Notes: generated by a model not told the origin, from the sequence alone. 64,000 nt of DNA from Streptomyces vinaceus (GCF_008704935.1 NZ_CP023692.1:3047001-3111000); one strand, 5' to 3'; shown: positions 15,460 through 24,730, counted from the first letter of the stretch. Numbers and translations are program-made.

Positions 15460-17907
15460 TCAGCCCAGGGGCTGGAAGGTCTGGAAGGCCGTGTTGCGCA
15501 TCGTCGTGCACTCCGGGCCGTCCCACTGGTCGGCCGGGCAGCTGATCATGATGGCGTAGCCGTTCTTCGCGTCCACCTTGAAGCCGCGGTTGAGGACGCG
15601 GACCTTGATGCCCTTCTGTTCCCGCTCGAACTCCCAGTCGGCGACGGTCGGGTAGCCGTTGTACTCCGTGGCGTCGATCCGGACCGTGCGGTAGTTCGTG
15701 CTGGAGCTCGCCGTCGCGGCGACCGCCTCGGCCCACGCGGCGCGGGCGTCGCTGCCGGGGCTGGAGGTGTGGTCGACCTGGATGCGCGGGAAACCGCCGT
15801 CGCGGCTGTATATCGCGCCGGAGTTCTCCCCGGCTATGCCGGTCACCTTGAAGCCCGACGGCATGGCCATCGAGAAGTGGAACCCCGGGTCCGTCACCTT
15901 CGTGTAGCCGTCGGGGAGTCCGGCTCCGGGACCGCCCGTGGCGGAGCCCTGCCCCTGCACCTGTCCCTGACTCTGCTGACCGCCGGGGGACTGCCCCTGG
16001 CTCGGCTCGCCACTGGCACCGCCGTTGCCGGCGGCGGTGCCGCCCTTGCCCGAGGTGGCGTTGGCCTCCCCGGTCTTCGGCGAGGAGCCGGGGTTCGGGC
16101 TGCCGGAGGCCGTCGTACCCGGGCCGCCCTTGCCCTCTTCCTTCTTCTTGGCCGCCGCGTCGTCACCGCTGAACGCGTAGGCGATGAGCGAACCGATCAC
16201 GGCGAGCACGACGACCACGCCGGCTATCGCGAGGGCGATGGTGCGGCGGGACATGACGTCGGTGAGCGGCGCCGCGACCGGCGAGGGCCTGCCCGCCTTC
16301 GGAGCGGGGGCCGGGGACTCGGCCGCCGAGGCCGCCGACGCCGCCGCGGTCGCCGCGGCGGCGGCCGCGGCCTTGCGGGTCGCCTTCAGCGCCGCGCGGG
16401 CCCGGTCGCGCTGCTCGCGCTCCAGCCGCTCGCGCTCCTTCTTCTCCGCCTTCTCGGCGGCCTTCTCGGCGGCGGCCTTGGCCGCGGCCTCCTTGGCGTC
16501 GGCGAGCGAGATCTGCCGGGTCTCCTCGACCGCCGGGGCGAGGACGGGGGCGGCCACCGGCTCCGGCGCGTTGACGACGGCGGTGAGCATCGCCCGCGCG
16601 CGCTCGTCGTCGAGGCGGCGGGCCGGGTCCTTGGCCAGCAGGCCGTAGATGACCTCGGTCAGCGGGCCCGCGTTCTTGGGCGGTTCCACCGGCTCGGTCA
16701 TGACGGCGGTGAGGGTGGCGAGCGCGGAGCCCTTGTCGTACGGGGGCACGCCTTCGACGGCCGCGTACAGCAGGCCGCCGAGGGACCACATGTCGGCCGG
16801 CGGGCCGGGCTTCTGGCCGCGGGCGCGCTCGGGCGAGATGTACGAGGGGGCGCCGACGAGCATGCCGGTGGAGGTGACGGAGGGGTCGCCCTCGACCTGG
16901 GCGATGCCGAAGTCGGTCAGGACGACGCGGCCGGTGCGGGCGATGAGGACGTTGGAGGGCTTCACGTCCCGGTGCAGGATGCCCTGGCCGTGCGCGGCGC
17001 GCAGTACGTCGAGGACGGCGAGGCCGACCTCGGCGGCGCGGTGGGGCGTCAGCGGGCCGTTCTCACGGATGAACTCGGCGAGCGAGGGACCCTCGATCAG
17101 CTCCATGACGATCCAGGGGCGTCCGTCCTCGTCGACGACGTCGAAGACGGTGACGGCGCCGCCGCTGCGGATCCGGGCAATGGCCTTGGCCTCGCGCAGC
17201 GTACGGGTGATGAGGCGGCGCTTCTCGTCCTCGTCGACGCCGGTGCTGAAGCGGAGCTCCTTGACGGCAACCGTACGGCCGAGGGTCTCGTCCTCGGCGC
17301 GCCAGACGGTGCCCATGCCGCCCTTGCCGAGGACTTCGCGCAGCCGGTAGCGGCGCGCGAGGAGCCGGCCCTCGTCGTGCCCGCCCTCGGCGGCCTTGGC
17401 CGCGGCCGCCTTCACGGCGGCGGCAACGGCATCGGCCTTCTCGACGACGGGGTTCGAGGGACCGGCCTTCTTCTCCTCCGCCGGCGCGGCAGGCTTGCCG
17501 AGGTCCGGCTTCGCCGCGACCGGCGCGGCGGACTTGCTCGGATCGGCCTTCGCCGCGACCGACGCGGCAGGCTTCGCGTCCGCCGGCGCACCGTCACCGA
17601 CGGCGCCCGGGGCCGCACCACCGCCTTCGCCGGCATCCGTCGCGGGCTCGGCGTCCTCGATCGCCGCCGCGTCCGCGCCCGGCGCGGGCTTCGCGGCGCC
17701 GGACTCCGGCGCGGGCGAGGCGGCAGGCTTCCCCGTGCCGCGCTTCACCCCCGACGGAACGGCAGGCTCCGCCGCGGGCGGCGCGTCGGTGTTCGCTGCC
17801 TCCGGCTCCGCCCCGGCCGCGCTCAGGTCCCGCTTCGCCGCAGGCGACTCGGCACGCGTAGCTTCCTGCTTCGCCGCAGGCGACTCGGTGTGCTCCGGCT
17901 TCGACAT
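15460..17907 (-). CDS. Membrane Ser/Thr protein kinase with long N-terminal extension
   Basis: The 815-residue protein begins with about 175 residues of Ala/Lys/Pro/Glu-rich low-complexity sequence. The kinase domain is complete: GKGGMG (194-199), Lys216, HRDVKPSN (312-319), DFG (332-334) and SPE (358-360). A highly charged Ala/Lys/Glu/Arg helix (about 468-512) is probably a coiled coil. One membrane helix spans about 556-579. A Gly/Ser/Gln linker leads to an external domain (665-815) starting PDGYTKVTDPGFHFSMAMPSG, related to those of the next two genes. The ATG at 17907 has GAGGGGA upstream; the longer open frame above it belongs to the shadow of glpD. It is the first gene of the kinase trio and is separated from glpD by 134 bp. 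Confidence 0.92.
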   Translation of the reverse strand: MSKPEHTESPAAKQEATRAESPAAKRDLSAAGAEPEAANTDAPPAAEPAVPSGVKRGTGKPAASPAPESGAAKPAPGADAAAIEDAEPATDAGEGGGAAPGAVGDGAPADAKPAASVAAKADPSKSAAPVAAKPDLGKPAAPAEEKKAGPSNPVVEKADAVAAAVKAAAAKAAEGGHDEGRLLARRYRLREVLGKGGMGTVWRAEDETLGRTVAVKELRFSTGVDEDEKRRLITRTLREAKAIARIRSGGAVTVFDVVDEDGRPWIVMELIEGPSLAEFIRENGPLTPHRAAEVGLAVLDVLRAAHGQGILHRDVKPSNVLIARTGRVVLTDFGIAQVEGDPSVTSTGMLVGAPSYISPERARGQKPGPPADMWSLGGLLYAAVEGVPPYDKGSALATLTAVMTEPVEPPKNAGPLTEVIYGLLAKDPARRLDDERARAMLTAVVNAPEPVAAPVLAPAVEETRQISLADAKEAAAKAAAEKAAEKAEKKERERLEREQRDRARAALKATRKAAAAAAATAAASAASAAESPAPAPKAGRPSPVAAPLTDVMSRRTIALAIAGVVVVLAVIGSLIAYAFSGDDAAAKKKEEGKGGPGTTASGSPNPGSSPKTGEANATSGKGGTAAGNGGASGEPSQGQSPGGQQSQGQVQGQGSATGGPGAGLPDGYTKVTDPGFHFSMAMPSGFKVTGIAGENSGAIYSRDGGFPRIQVDHTSSPGSDARAAWAEAVAATASSSTNYRTVRIDATEYNGYPTVADWEFEREQKGIKVRVLNRGFKVDAKNGYAIMISCPADQWDGPECTTMRNTAFQTFQPLG

Positions 17908-18041
17908 GCGTCCCCTCTGCGATCGTGCCGCCTGCTGCCCCGGGGATCCCCGGTAACCCGCCCCGGCAGAACCCTCATTGTTCCTCACTCCGCAACGGAC
18001 GGACGCCCCGGGTCCGCGGTTCCCCCCTCCGCATCCCGGAG

Positions 18042-19748
18042 TTACAACGGAACGATGTCGGGCGCCCCCAGCCGCGCCGCGTCCGCCGTCTGGTCGTCCG
18101 GCTGCCGCTGCGATTCCCGTTCCGCCTGCACCCGCTTCTCGTAGTGTTCCACTTCCTTCTCGATCTGCTGCTTGTCCCACCCGAGTACCGGAGCCATCAG
18201 TTCCGCGCACTCGCGCGCCGACCGCGTCCCCCGGTCGAACGTCTCGATCGAGATCCGCGTCCGCCGCGTCAGTACGTCGTCCAGGTGCCGCGCCCCCTCG
18301 TGCGAAGCCGCGTAGACGACCTCCGCCCGCAGGTAGTCGTCCGCGCCGCCCAGCGGCTGTCCCAGCCCCGGGTCCGCCGCGATGAGGTCCAGCAGTTCGT
18401 CCGTCATCGAGCCGTAGCGGTTCAACAGGTGCTCCACCCGCACCACATGAAGGCCCGTCCGGGCGGCGATCCCGGCCCGCCCGTTCCACAGCGCCCGGTA
18501 CCCCTCCGCCCCCACCAGCGGCACGTCCTCCGTCACGCACTCCGCCACCCGCTGGTCCAGCCCGTGCACCGCCTCGTCGACCGCGTCCTTCGCCATCACC
18601 CGGTACGTCGTGTACTTGCCGCCGGCCACCACCACCAGCCCGGGCACGGGGTGCGCCACCGTGTGCTCGCGCGAGAGCTTGCTCGTCGCGTCCGACTCCC
18701 CGGCCAGCAGCGGCCGCAGGCCCGCGTACACCCCCTGCACGTCGTCCCGTGTCAGCGGGACCGCGAGCACCGAGTTCACGTGCTCCAGCAGGTAGTCGAT
18801 GTCCGCGCTCGATGCCGCCGGATGCGCCTTGTCCAGGTCCCAGTCGGTGTCCGTGGTCCCCACGATCCAGCTGCGGCCCCACGGGATGACGAACAGCACG
18901 GACTTCTCCGTGCGCAGGATCAGCCCCGTCGAGGAGTGGATCCGGTCCTTCGGTACGACCAGATGGATGCCCTTCGACGCCCGGACGTGGAACTGTCCCC
19001 GCTCCCCGATCAGCGCCTGCGTGTCGTCCGTCCACACCCCGGTCGCGTTCACGATCTGGCGGGCGCGGATCTCGTACTCCCCGCCGCCCTCCACGTCCCG
19101 CACGCGCGCCCCGACGACCCGCTCGCCCTCGCGCAGGAAGTCGACCACCCTCGCCCGGTTGGCGCACTGCGCCCCGTACGCCGCCGCCGTGCGCACCAGC
19201 GTCGCCACGTACCGCGCGTCGTCCATCTGGGCGTCGTAGTACTGCAGGGCCCCCACCAGCGCGTCCTTGCGCAGCGCGGGCGCGACCCGCAGCGCGCGCT
19301 TGCGGGAGAGGTGCCGGTGCACCGGCAGCCCCCGCCCGTGCCCGCTGGAGACCGACATCGCGTCGTACAGCGCGACGCCCGATCCGGCGTAGAGCCGCTC
19401 CCAGCCCTTGTGCTGGAGCGGGTACAGGAACGGCACGGGCTTCACCAGGTGCGGGGCCAGCCGCTCCAGCAGCAGGCCGCGCTCCTTGAGGGCCTCCCTC
19501 ACGAGGGCGAAGTCGAGCATCTCCAGATAGCGCAGGCCGCCGTGGATGAGCTTGCTCGACCGGCTGGAGGTGCCGGACGCCCAGTCCCTGGCCTCCACCA
19601 GCCCCGTCGTGAGGCCTCTGGTCGCGGCGTCGAGCGCGGTGCCCGCGCCGACCACGCCCGCGCCCACCACCAGCACGTCCAGTTCCCGCTCGGCCATCCG
19701 GGCGAGCGCCTCTTCGCGCTGGACCGGCCCCAGTGTCGCTGTCCTCAC
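18042..19748 (-). CDS. glpD: Glycerol-3-phosphate dehydrogenase (FAD, aerobic type)
   Basis: GlpD oxidises sn-glycerol-3-phosphate to dihydroxyacetone phosphate and passes electrons to quinone at the membrane. The 568-residue protein has the FAD-binding DVLVVGAGVVGAGTALDAATR near residue 24 and the family signatures GTSSRSSKLIHGGLRYLE and GGKYTTYRVMA. The C-terminal domain (from about 420) is the helical region found in bacterial GlpD. The GTG start at 19748 is preceded by GGGAGG at good spacing. Neither a glycerol kinase nor a facilitator gene is adjacent, so it stands alone here. The upstream 260 bp is shared with the divergent dehydrogenase-like gene. The first codons are followed by a normal N-terminus, with no sign of truncation. 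Confidence 0.95.
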   Translation of the reverse strand: MRTATLGPVQREEALARMAERELDVLVVGAGVVGAGTALDAATRGLTTGLVEARDWASGTSSRSSKLIHGGLRYLEMLDFALVREALKERGLLLERLAPHLVKPVPFLYPLQHKGWERLYAGSGVALYDAMSVSSGHGRGLPVHRHLSRKRALRVAPALRKDALVGALQYYDAQMDDARYVATLVRTAAAYGAQCANRARVVDFLREGERVVGARVRDVEGGGEYEIRARQIVNATGVWTDDTQALIGERGQFHVRASKGIHLVVPKDRIHSSTGLILRTEKSVLFVIPWGRSWIVGTTDTDWDLDKAHPAASSADIDYLLEHVNSVLAVPLTRDDVQGVYAGLRPLLAGESDATSKLSREHTVAHPVPGLVVVAGGKYTTYRVMAKDAVDEAVHGLDQRVAECVTEDVPLVGAEGYRALWNGRAGIAARTGLHVVRVEHLLNRYGSMTDELLDLIAADPGLGQPLGGADDYLRAEVVYAASHEGARHLDDVLTRRTRISIETFDRGTRSARECAELMAPVLGWDKQQIEKEVEHYEKRVQAERESQRQPDDQTADAARLGAPDIVPL

Positions 19749-20008
19749 GGCTGCCTCCCGTTGGTGCGGGTCGTCCCTGCTCGGTGCGGGTGACCCCGCT
19801 CACATCCCCCGCTCACGATTCTGACCCGCCACACCGACATCAGCCACCGCCTGTGGACAACACAACGGCGTCCATCACCCCGTAATACGACACATCGGTC
19901 ATATATACGCCTAGTCTGACATCGCGCCAGCTCCACACTCCACCTGCACGGTCCACAGGGCTTGCGCACCCAGCCCCCTCATGCATGTCAGGGAAGGGAC
20001 GGCACCCC
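19749..20008. promoter_or_regulatory. Divergent promoter region between glpD and the dehydrogenase-like gene
   Basis: This is one of the more AT-rich spots of the window. A TAGTCT box at 19912-19917, preceded by the AT-rich run TCATATATACG, is the best -10 candidate for the rightward gene. No matching -35 and no clear operator are visible. Confidence 0.4.
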
Positions 20009-21298
20009 ATGCCCGCAGATCTCGCCGTCATCGGACTCGGCCACCTCGGCCTCCCGTTGGCCCAGGCGGCCGTCGCCGCCGGAATCGAGACGGTCGGCTA
20101 CGACAGCGGTCCGGCGACAGCCGCAGCCACAGGACCCGCCGGAGTCACGAGCCCCACCGGGACCACGGCCACCAGCACCGACTCCACCCTCACCGCCGCC
20201 GAGATCCGCCGCATGTCGGCCGCCGGCTTCCGGATCACCGACAACCCCGCCGAACTCGGCCGGGTCCGCACCGCCGTCATCTGCGCCCCCACCCAACTCG
20301 GCGCCGACCGCGCGCTCGACCTCTCGGCGGTCGGCGACGCGGGCCGTACGCTCGCGGCCCGGCTGCGCCCGCACACCACCGTCATCCTCGAATCCGCCGC
20401 CCACCCCGGCGTCACCGAGGACTACCTGCGCCCCATCCTGGAGTCCGGCTCCGGACTGCGCGCCGGCCGGGACTTCCACCTGGCCTACTCCCCCAGCCGC
20501 CTCGACCCCGGCAACCGCACGCACGGCATCGCCAACACCCCCAAGGTGATCGGCGGCCTCACCCCCGCCTGCACCGAGTCCGCGCACGCCTTCTACGCGC
20601 GCCTGACCGAGAAGGTGGTCCGGGCGCGCGGCCTGCGCGAGGCGGAGACGGTCCAGCTGCTCGAAACGAACTACCGGCACGTCAACATCGCCCTCATGAA
20701 CGAGATGGCGGTGCTCTGCCACGACCTCGGCGTCGACCTCTGGGACGTCATCCGCTGCGCCGAGACCAAGCCGTACGGGTTCCAGGCCTTCCGGCCCGGT
20801 CCCGGAGTCGGCGGCCGCAGCGTCCCCCTCGACCCCAACTACCTCCCCCACACCACCCGCACCCCGGGCCACCCCCTGCGCATGGTCGGCCTGGCGCAGG
20901 AGATCAACGCCCGGATGCCGCAATACGTCATCCAGCGCTCCGCCACCCTGCTGAACGAGCACGGGAAATCGGCCCGCGGCGCCCGCGTCCTCCTGCTCGG
21001 CGTGACGTACAAGCCCGACCTCGCCGACCAGGAGGGCTCGCCGGCCCGCGAGATCGCCAGCCGCCTGCTCGACCTCGGGGCGCTGGTCAGCTACCACGAC
21101 CCGTACGTCGCCGGATGGCGCGTCAGGGACAGGCCGGTGCCGCGTGCCGAATCGCTGTACGAGGCCGCCGCGAACGCCGATCTGACGATCCTGCTCCAGC
21201 ACCACCGCACGTACGACCTCCAGGGCCTCGCGGTGAAGGCCCAGTTGCTGCTCGACACCCGCGGGGCCAGCCCGGCGGGGGCGGCGCACCGGCTCTGA
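20009..21298 (+). CDS. Nucleotide-sugar dehydrogenase-like protein lacking the catalytic Cys
   Basis: The 429-residue protein has the UDP-glucose/GDP-mannose dehydrogenase fold: N-terminal dinucleotide motif VIGLGHLGLP (7-16), central helix with ETNYRHVNIALMNEM, and a C-terminal UDP-binding-type domain. Two signature positions are altered. The catalytic motif, normally GGHCIPxDP, reads GGRSVPLDP with Ser271 instead of Cys. The C-terminal YKPDxxDxRESPA motif reads YKPDLADQEGSPA, without the Arg. An Ala/Thr-rich insertion (about 36-62) breaks the first Rossmann domain. The usual two-step oxidation needs the Cys thioester, so another reaction or none is likely. ATG 20009 with AAGGGAC upstream is preferred over a GTG 8 codons earlier. 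The next gene starts 3 nt after the stop. Confidence 0.82.
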   Translation: MPADLAVIGLGHLGLPLAQAAVAAGIETVGYDSGPATAAATGPAGVTSPTGTTATSTDSTLTAAEIRRMSAAGFRITDNPAELGRVRTAVICAPTQLGADRALDLSAVGDAGRTLAARLRPHTTVILESAAHPGVTEDYLRPILESGSGLRAGRDFHLAYSPSRLDPGNRTHGIANTPKVIGGLTPACTESAHAFYARLTEKVVRARGLREAETVQLLETNYRHVNIALMNEMAVLCHDLGVDLWDVIRCAETKPYGFQAFRPGPGVGGRSVPLDPNYLPHTTRTPGHPLRMVGLAQEINARMPQYVIQRSATLLNEHGKSARGARVLLLGVTYKPDLADQEGSPAREIASRLLDLGALVSYHDPYVAGWRVRDRPVPRAESLYEAAANADLTILLQHHRTYDLQGLAVKAQLLLDTRGASPAGAAHRL

Positions 21299-21301
21299 TC
21301 C

Positions 21302-21823
21302 ATGAACCGGCACATCCAGCCGCCCGCGCCCGCGCCCGGGTCCGGCGCCGCCGAAGCCGGCGCCGGACCGGCGATCCCGGCCGCCGGGCCCGTCGCGTAC
21401 CCCGCCGAGCCCGCCCGCTCCGGCAACATCGGCCTGGGCATCGCCGCGGCCGTGGTCGCCGCCCTGGTCGCGGCCGCCGCGTACGGCGGGATCATGAACG
21501 CGATCGACCGCCAGGTCGGCTACGCGGCGGTCGGCGTCGGCCTGCTGATCGGCTTCGCCGCCGGAAAGCTCGGCGGCAAGAACCCGGTGCTCCCCGTGGT
21601 CGCCGCGCTCCTCTCCCTCGGCGCCGTCTACCTCGGCCAGCTGTTCTTCATCGCCCTGGCCCTGGCCGACTACGGCAACGTCGGGCTCGGCGAGGTCCTC
21701 GACAAGGCGGGCGTCGGCGGCCTGAACGACATCTGGCAGGAGGGCGCGGACGCGATGGACTACGTCTTCCTCGCCATCGGCGGCTTCGCGGCCTTCGGCG
21801 CCGCGAAGAAGGCCGGCGACTGA
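21302..21823 (+). CDS. Small four-helix membrane protein of unknown function
   Basis: The 173-residue protein has about 40 Pro/Ala/Gly-rich residues and then four hydrophobic segments (about 45-65, 72-87, 97-117 and 154-167). A short acidic loop between the last two contains DKAGVGGLNDIWQEGADAMD. I do not recognise a family with certainty. The ATG comes 3 nt after the stop of the dehydrogenase-like gene, so the two are almost certainly co-transcribed and translationally coupled. The role is probably linked to that neighbour, but nothing in the sequence names it. Confidence 0.7.
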   Translation: MNRHIQPPAPAPGSGAAEAGAGPAIPAAGPVAYPAEPARSGNIGLGIAAAVVAALVAAAAYGGIMNAIDRQVGYAAVGVGLLIGFAAGKLGGKNPVLPVVAALLSLGAVYLGQLFFIALALADYGNVGLGEVLDKAGVGGLNDIWQEGADAMDYVFLAIGGFAAFGAAKKAGD

Positions 21824-21949
21824 GGCTCGGCCCGAACGGCCGACGCCGGCCCGGCCCTGCGGCCGCCCGGCGTCGCCGTCCTGCCCGCGCACCGCGCTGA
21901 GCAGGCACGATGAAGATCAAACCCTGTTGGAGGCCTGACCCCCGACCAT

Positions 21950-22930
21950 ATGATCCACCGCGTGTCCGCTCATCCTCCGCTCGGCCGGCCCGTATTCGAG
22001 CCCGCCGACCGCATCCCCGCCCTCACCGCCCTGCGCGGCCATGTCCACAGCCAGAACTGGGACGCCGTCGCCGCCTCCTTCGCCGCGCTCACCGACGAGG
22101 ACGACCGCGCCCTCGCCTGCCGAGTCGTCGCCGAACAGCAGAACGCCGAGCCGTTCCTCAACGAGGCCCTGGCCCGTGATCCGCGTGACCCGCTCGCCCG
22201 GACCCTGCTCGCCGACCGGCTGATCCAGATCGGCTGGGGCATCCGCTCCGGGTACCGCGCCCACCACGTGTCGCGGGAGCAGTTCCAGCAGTTCCACGCC
22301 TTCCTGCGGCGCGCCGAGATCCTGCTCATCGACGTCTGCGCCGAATACCCGGACCACGCCCTCGGCTGGTACCTGCGCGTCATCACCTCGCGCGGCCTCC
22401 AACTGGGCCTGGGCGAGACACGGCGCCGGTACGAGCGGCTCGCCGAGCACCACCCGCACCACTACTCCGGGCAGCAGCAGCTGCTCCAGCAGATCTGCCC
22501 CAAGTGGGGCGGCACCTGGGAGGCCGCGCACGGCTTCGCCGAGGAGTGTGCGAAGGCGGCGCCGGCGGGCGGTCCGAGCGGCGCACTGGTCGCCATCGCC
22601 CAGATGGAGCAGTACCTGGAGACGCGGGAGAAGGAGGGCGACCGGGCCGCAGGAACGTATCTCCAGACCCCGGCCGCCCACCGGGCCCTCGTCGAGGCCG
22701 CCGAACGCTCGGTCCTGCACCCCGACGCCGACCCCGACGCCTACCAGCTCGTCGGCGCGCACAGCGCCTTCGCCGCCGCCCACTGCGCGGCCGGCCGCCA
22801 CGCCGAGGCCGCTCCGCACTTCCGCGCGCTCGGCGACCGTGCGAGCGAGTTCCCGTGGGGCTACATCGGCGGCTACGACCACGAGACCGAGTTCGTCCGC
22901 CACCGCAAGACCGCCCTGGCGAAGGGCTGA
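21950..22930 (+). CDS. Helical TPR-like protein of unknown function
   Basis: The 326-residue protein is soluble and almost wholly helical, with alternating segments such as NEALARDPRDPLARTLLADRL and AAHCAAGRHAEAAPHFRALG that resemble degenerate tetratricopeptide repeats. It has no signal peptide, membrane helix or catalytic motif that I can recognise. Such proteins usually bind partner proteins. ATG 21950 is used; a GTG four codons later is an alternative, and the nearest GGAGG is rather far (about 14 nt). The gene follows the small membrane protein by 126 bp and precedes the M16 peptidase by 8 bp, so co-transcription with the peptidase is likely. Confidence 0.7.
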   Translation: MIHRVSAHPPLGRPVFEPADRIPALTALRGHVHSQNWDAVAASFAALTDEDDRALACRVVAEQQNAEPFLNEALARDPRDPLARTLLADRLIQIGWGIRSGYRAHHVSREQFQQFHAFLRRAEILLIDVCAEYPDHALGWYLRVITSRGLQLGLGETRRRYERLAEHHPHHYSGQQQLLQQICPKWGGTWEAAHGFAEECAKAAPAGGPSGALVAIAQMEQYLETREKEGDRAAGTYLQTPAAHRALVEAAERSVLHPDADPDAYQLVGAHSAFAAAHCAAGRHAEAAPHFRALGDRASEFPWGYIGGYDHETEFVRHRKTALAKG

Positions 22931-22938
22931 GGGACACC

Positions 22939-24720
22939 ATGACCATGGACGACACCGTTTCCACGACCGACTCCGACACCACCTCCACGACCGGCACCAC
23001 CTCCACGACCGACGCCGACGGCATCACCGAAACCACCGTGGACGGCATCCGCACCGTCCACGCCCCCCGCTCGGGACTCCTCAGCGCCGGGCTCCTGTTC
23101 CGCGTCGGACGCGCCGACGAGACCCTCGCCACCAGCGGTATCACCCATCTGGTGGAGCACCTCGCCCTGCACCGGCACGGCCTCGGCGACCTGCACTACA
23201 ACGGGGCCACCGCCGCCACGTACACCCACTTCCACGTCACCGGCACCGCCGCCGACGTGGTCGAGTACCTCAACGGCGTGTGCGCGGCGCTGCGCGACCT
23301 GCCGATGGACCGGCTGGAGACCGAGAAGGAGATCCTGCGCACGGAGGCCGCCGGCAAGAGCCACGGCCCGGGCCACGCGGCCACCCTCTGGCGCTACGGC
23401 TCCCGCTCGTACGGGCTCACCGGCTACGGCGAGGCCGGACTGCACCGGCTGACCGCGGACGAAGTCCGCGCATGGGCGCAGACTCGGTTCACCGCCGAGA
23501 ACGCCGTTCTGTGGATCACCGGCGACTCCGTCCCCGAGGGCCTGGACCTCAAGCTCCCCGCCGGCGCGTGGCACCCGGCCCCGGAGGCCTCCTCCGCGCT
23601 GCCCGTCACCCCCGCCTGGTACCGGGGCGACGAGGGCGGGGTCGTGCTGACCGCCGTGGTGCCCCGCTCCACCGAGGCCGGGCTGTTCGCCGAGGTCCTG
23701 GGCAAGGAACTGTTCCGCGAGCTCCGGCAGAAGAGCGGCTACTCGTACACCGCGACCGCCGACTACTCCCCCCGCGACACCGATTCGGCGACCGTCAGCG
23801 CGTACGCCGACGCCCTCCCGCAGAAGCAGGACGCGCTGGTCGGCGCCTTCGTCGACGTCTTCGCGAAACTCCGGGCCGGCCGCATCGACCAGGCCGACCT
23901 GGACGCCGTACGGACCTCCGCGCTCGCGCAGTTCGACGTGCCGGAGCTCGCGGCCTGCATGCTTCCCGGGCACGCCATGAACCTGTTGCTGCGCCACCGC
24001 AACCTCACCGCCGCCGAGGCGCGGGCCGAGATCGAGGCGGTCACCGTCGCCGATCTCCACCGGGTCGCGCGTGCCGTGTGGGACGACGCCCTGATGCAGG
24101 TGCCCGGCCGGGGCGTGGACTGGGCGGGGCTGACGGCCGCGCCCACCGAGTCCCCCGGGGTCGTCACCGGACGGCGCTACTCCGCCGTGGAGGAGGGCAC
24201 CGGCGCCCTGCTCCTCGGGAGGGACGGCATCAGCCTCACGTCGCCGCGGGGCCAGGTCACCATCCGCTACGCCGACTGCACGCTGATGCAGGTGTACCCG
24301 GACGGCGCCCGCCACCTGGTGGGCGGCGACGGCTTCACCCTCGCCGCCGAGCCGACCCTGTTCCACGTCACGGCGGCCGAACTCTCCGCGCTGGACCGCG
24401 TGGTCCCGGCCGCCTCCGTGATCCGCATGCCGCCGCGCGATCCGGACCGGATCCCGCAGCCGCGCAAGACCACGCCGAGGCCCGCACCCGGCACGGCCCG
24501 GCACACCTGGTTCACCGTACTGCTGTGGGTCCTCGGCATCCCCGCGGTGCTGGTGGGCGGCTTCACCGCACTGCTCGCCTACGTGGCGTTCCGGACCGCC
24601 GACGACGGGGCCATTCCCGCCGAGGACGCGCGCTTCCTGTTCGCGTGCCTGATCCTCTCGGCGGTGTTCGTGATCCCGTGGGGCCTCCTCGTGCGCCGCC
24701 GCAAGCAGGGCCTGAACTGA
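22939..24720 (+). CDS. Membrane-anchored M16-family metallopeptidase
   Basis: The 593-residue protein has a Thr/Ser/Asp-rich start (about 1-30) and an M16 (insulinase/pitrilysin-like) domain. The inverted zinc motif HLVEH is at 70-74, and EKEILRTEAAG (about 129-139) holds the likely third ligand Glu136. A second M16 half follows with LFRELRQKSGYSYTATADYSP. The C-terminal third has a small beta-rich domain (about 385-490) and two membrane helices (about 527-550 and 562-585) followed by a basic tail. M16 enzymes degrade peptides inside a clamshell; a membrane-tethered form with this tail is unusual. Its start is 8 nt after the previous stop. A perfect terminator follows. Confidence 0.85.
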   Translation: MTMDDTVSTTDSDTTSTTGTTSTTDADGITETTVDGIRTVHAPRSGLLSAGLLFRVGRADETLATSGITHLVEHLALHRHGLGDLHYNGATAATYTHFHVTGTAADVVEYLNGVCAALRDLPMDRLETEKEILRTEAAGKSHGPGHAATLWRYGSRSYGLTGYGEAGLHRLTADEVRAWAQTRFTAENAVLWITGDSVPEGLDLKLPAGAWHPAPEASSALPVTPAWYRGDEGGVVLTAVVPRSTEAGLFAEVLGKELFRELRQKSGYSYTATADYSPRDTDSATVSAYADALPQKQDALVGAFVDVFAKLRAGRIDQADLDAVRTSALAQFDVPELAACMLPGHAMNLLLRHRNLTAAEARAEIEAVTVADLHRVARAVWDDALMQVPGRGVDWAGLTAAPTESPGVVTGRRYSAVEEGTGALLLGRDGISLTSPRGQVTIRYADCTLMQVYPDGARHLVGGDGFTLAAEPTLFHVTAAELSALDRVVPAASVIRMPPRDPDRIPQPRKTTPRPAPGTARHTWFTVLLWVLGIPAVLVGGFTALLAYVAFRTADDGAIPAEDARFLFACLILSAVFVIPWGLLVRRRKQGLN

Positions 24721-24730
24721 ACCGGACGCC

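Noticed and set aside
17908..19803. Long minus-strand frame continuous with the third kinase, suggesting a 1447-residue protein
   Set aside because: The upstream half is an alternative-frame shadow of glpD; the kinase has its own ATG at 17907 with a ribosome binding site.
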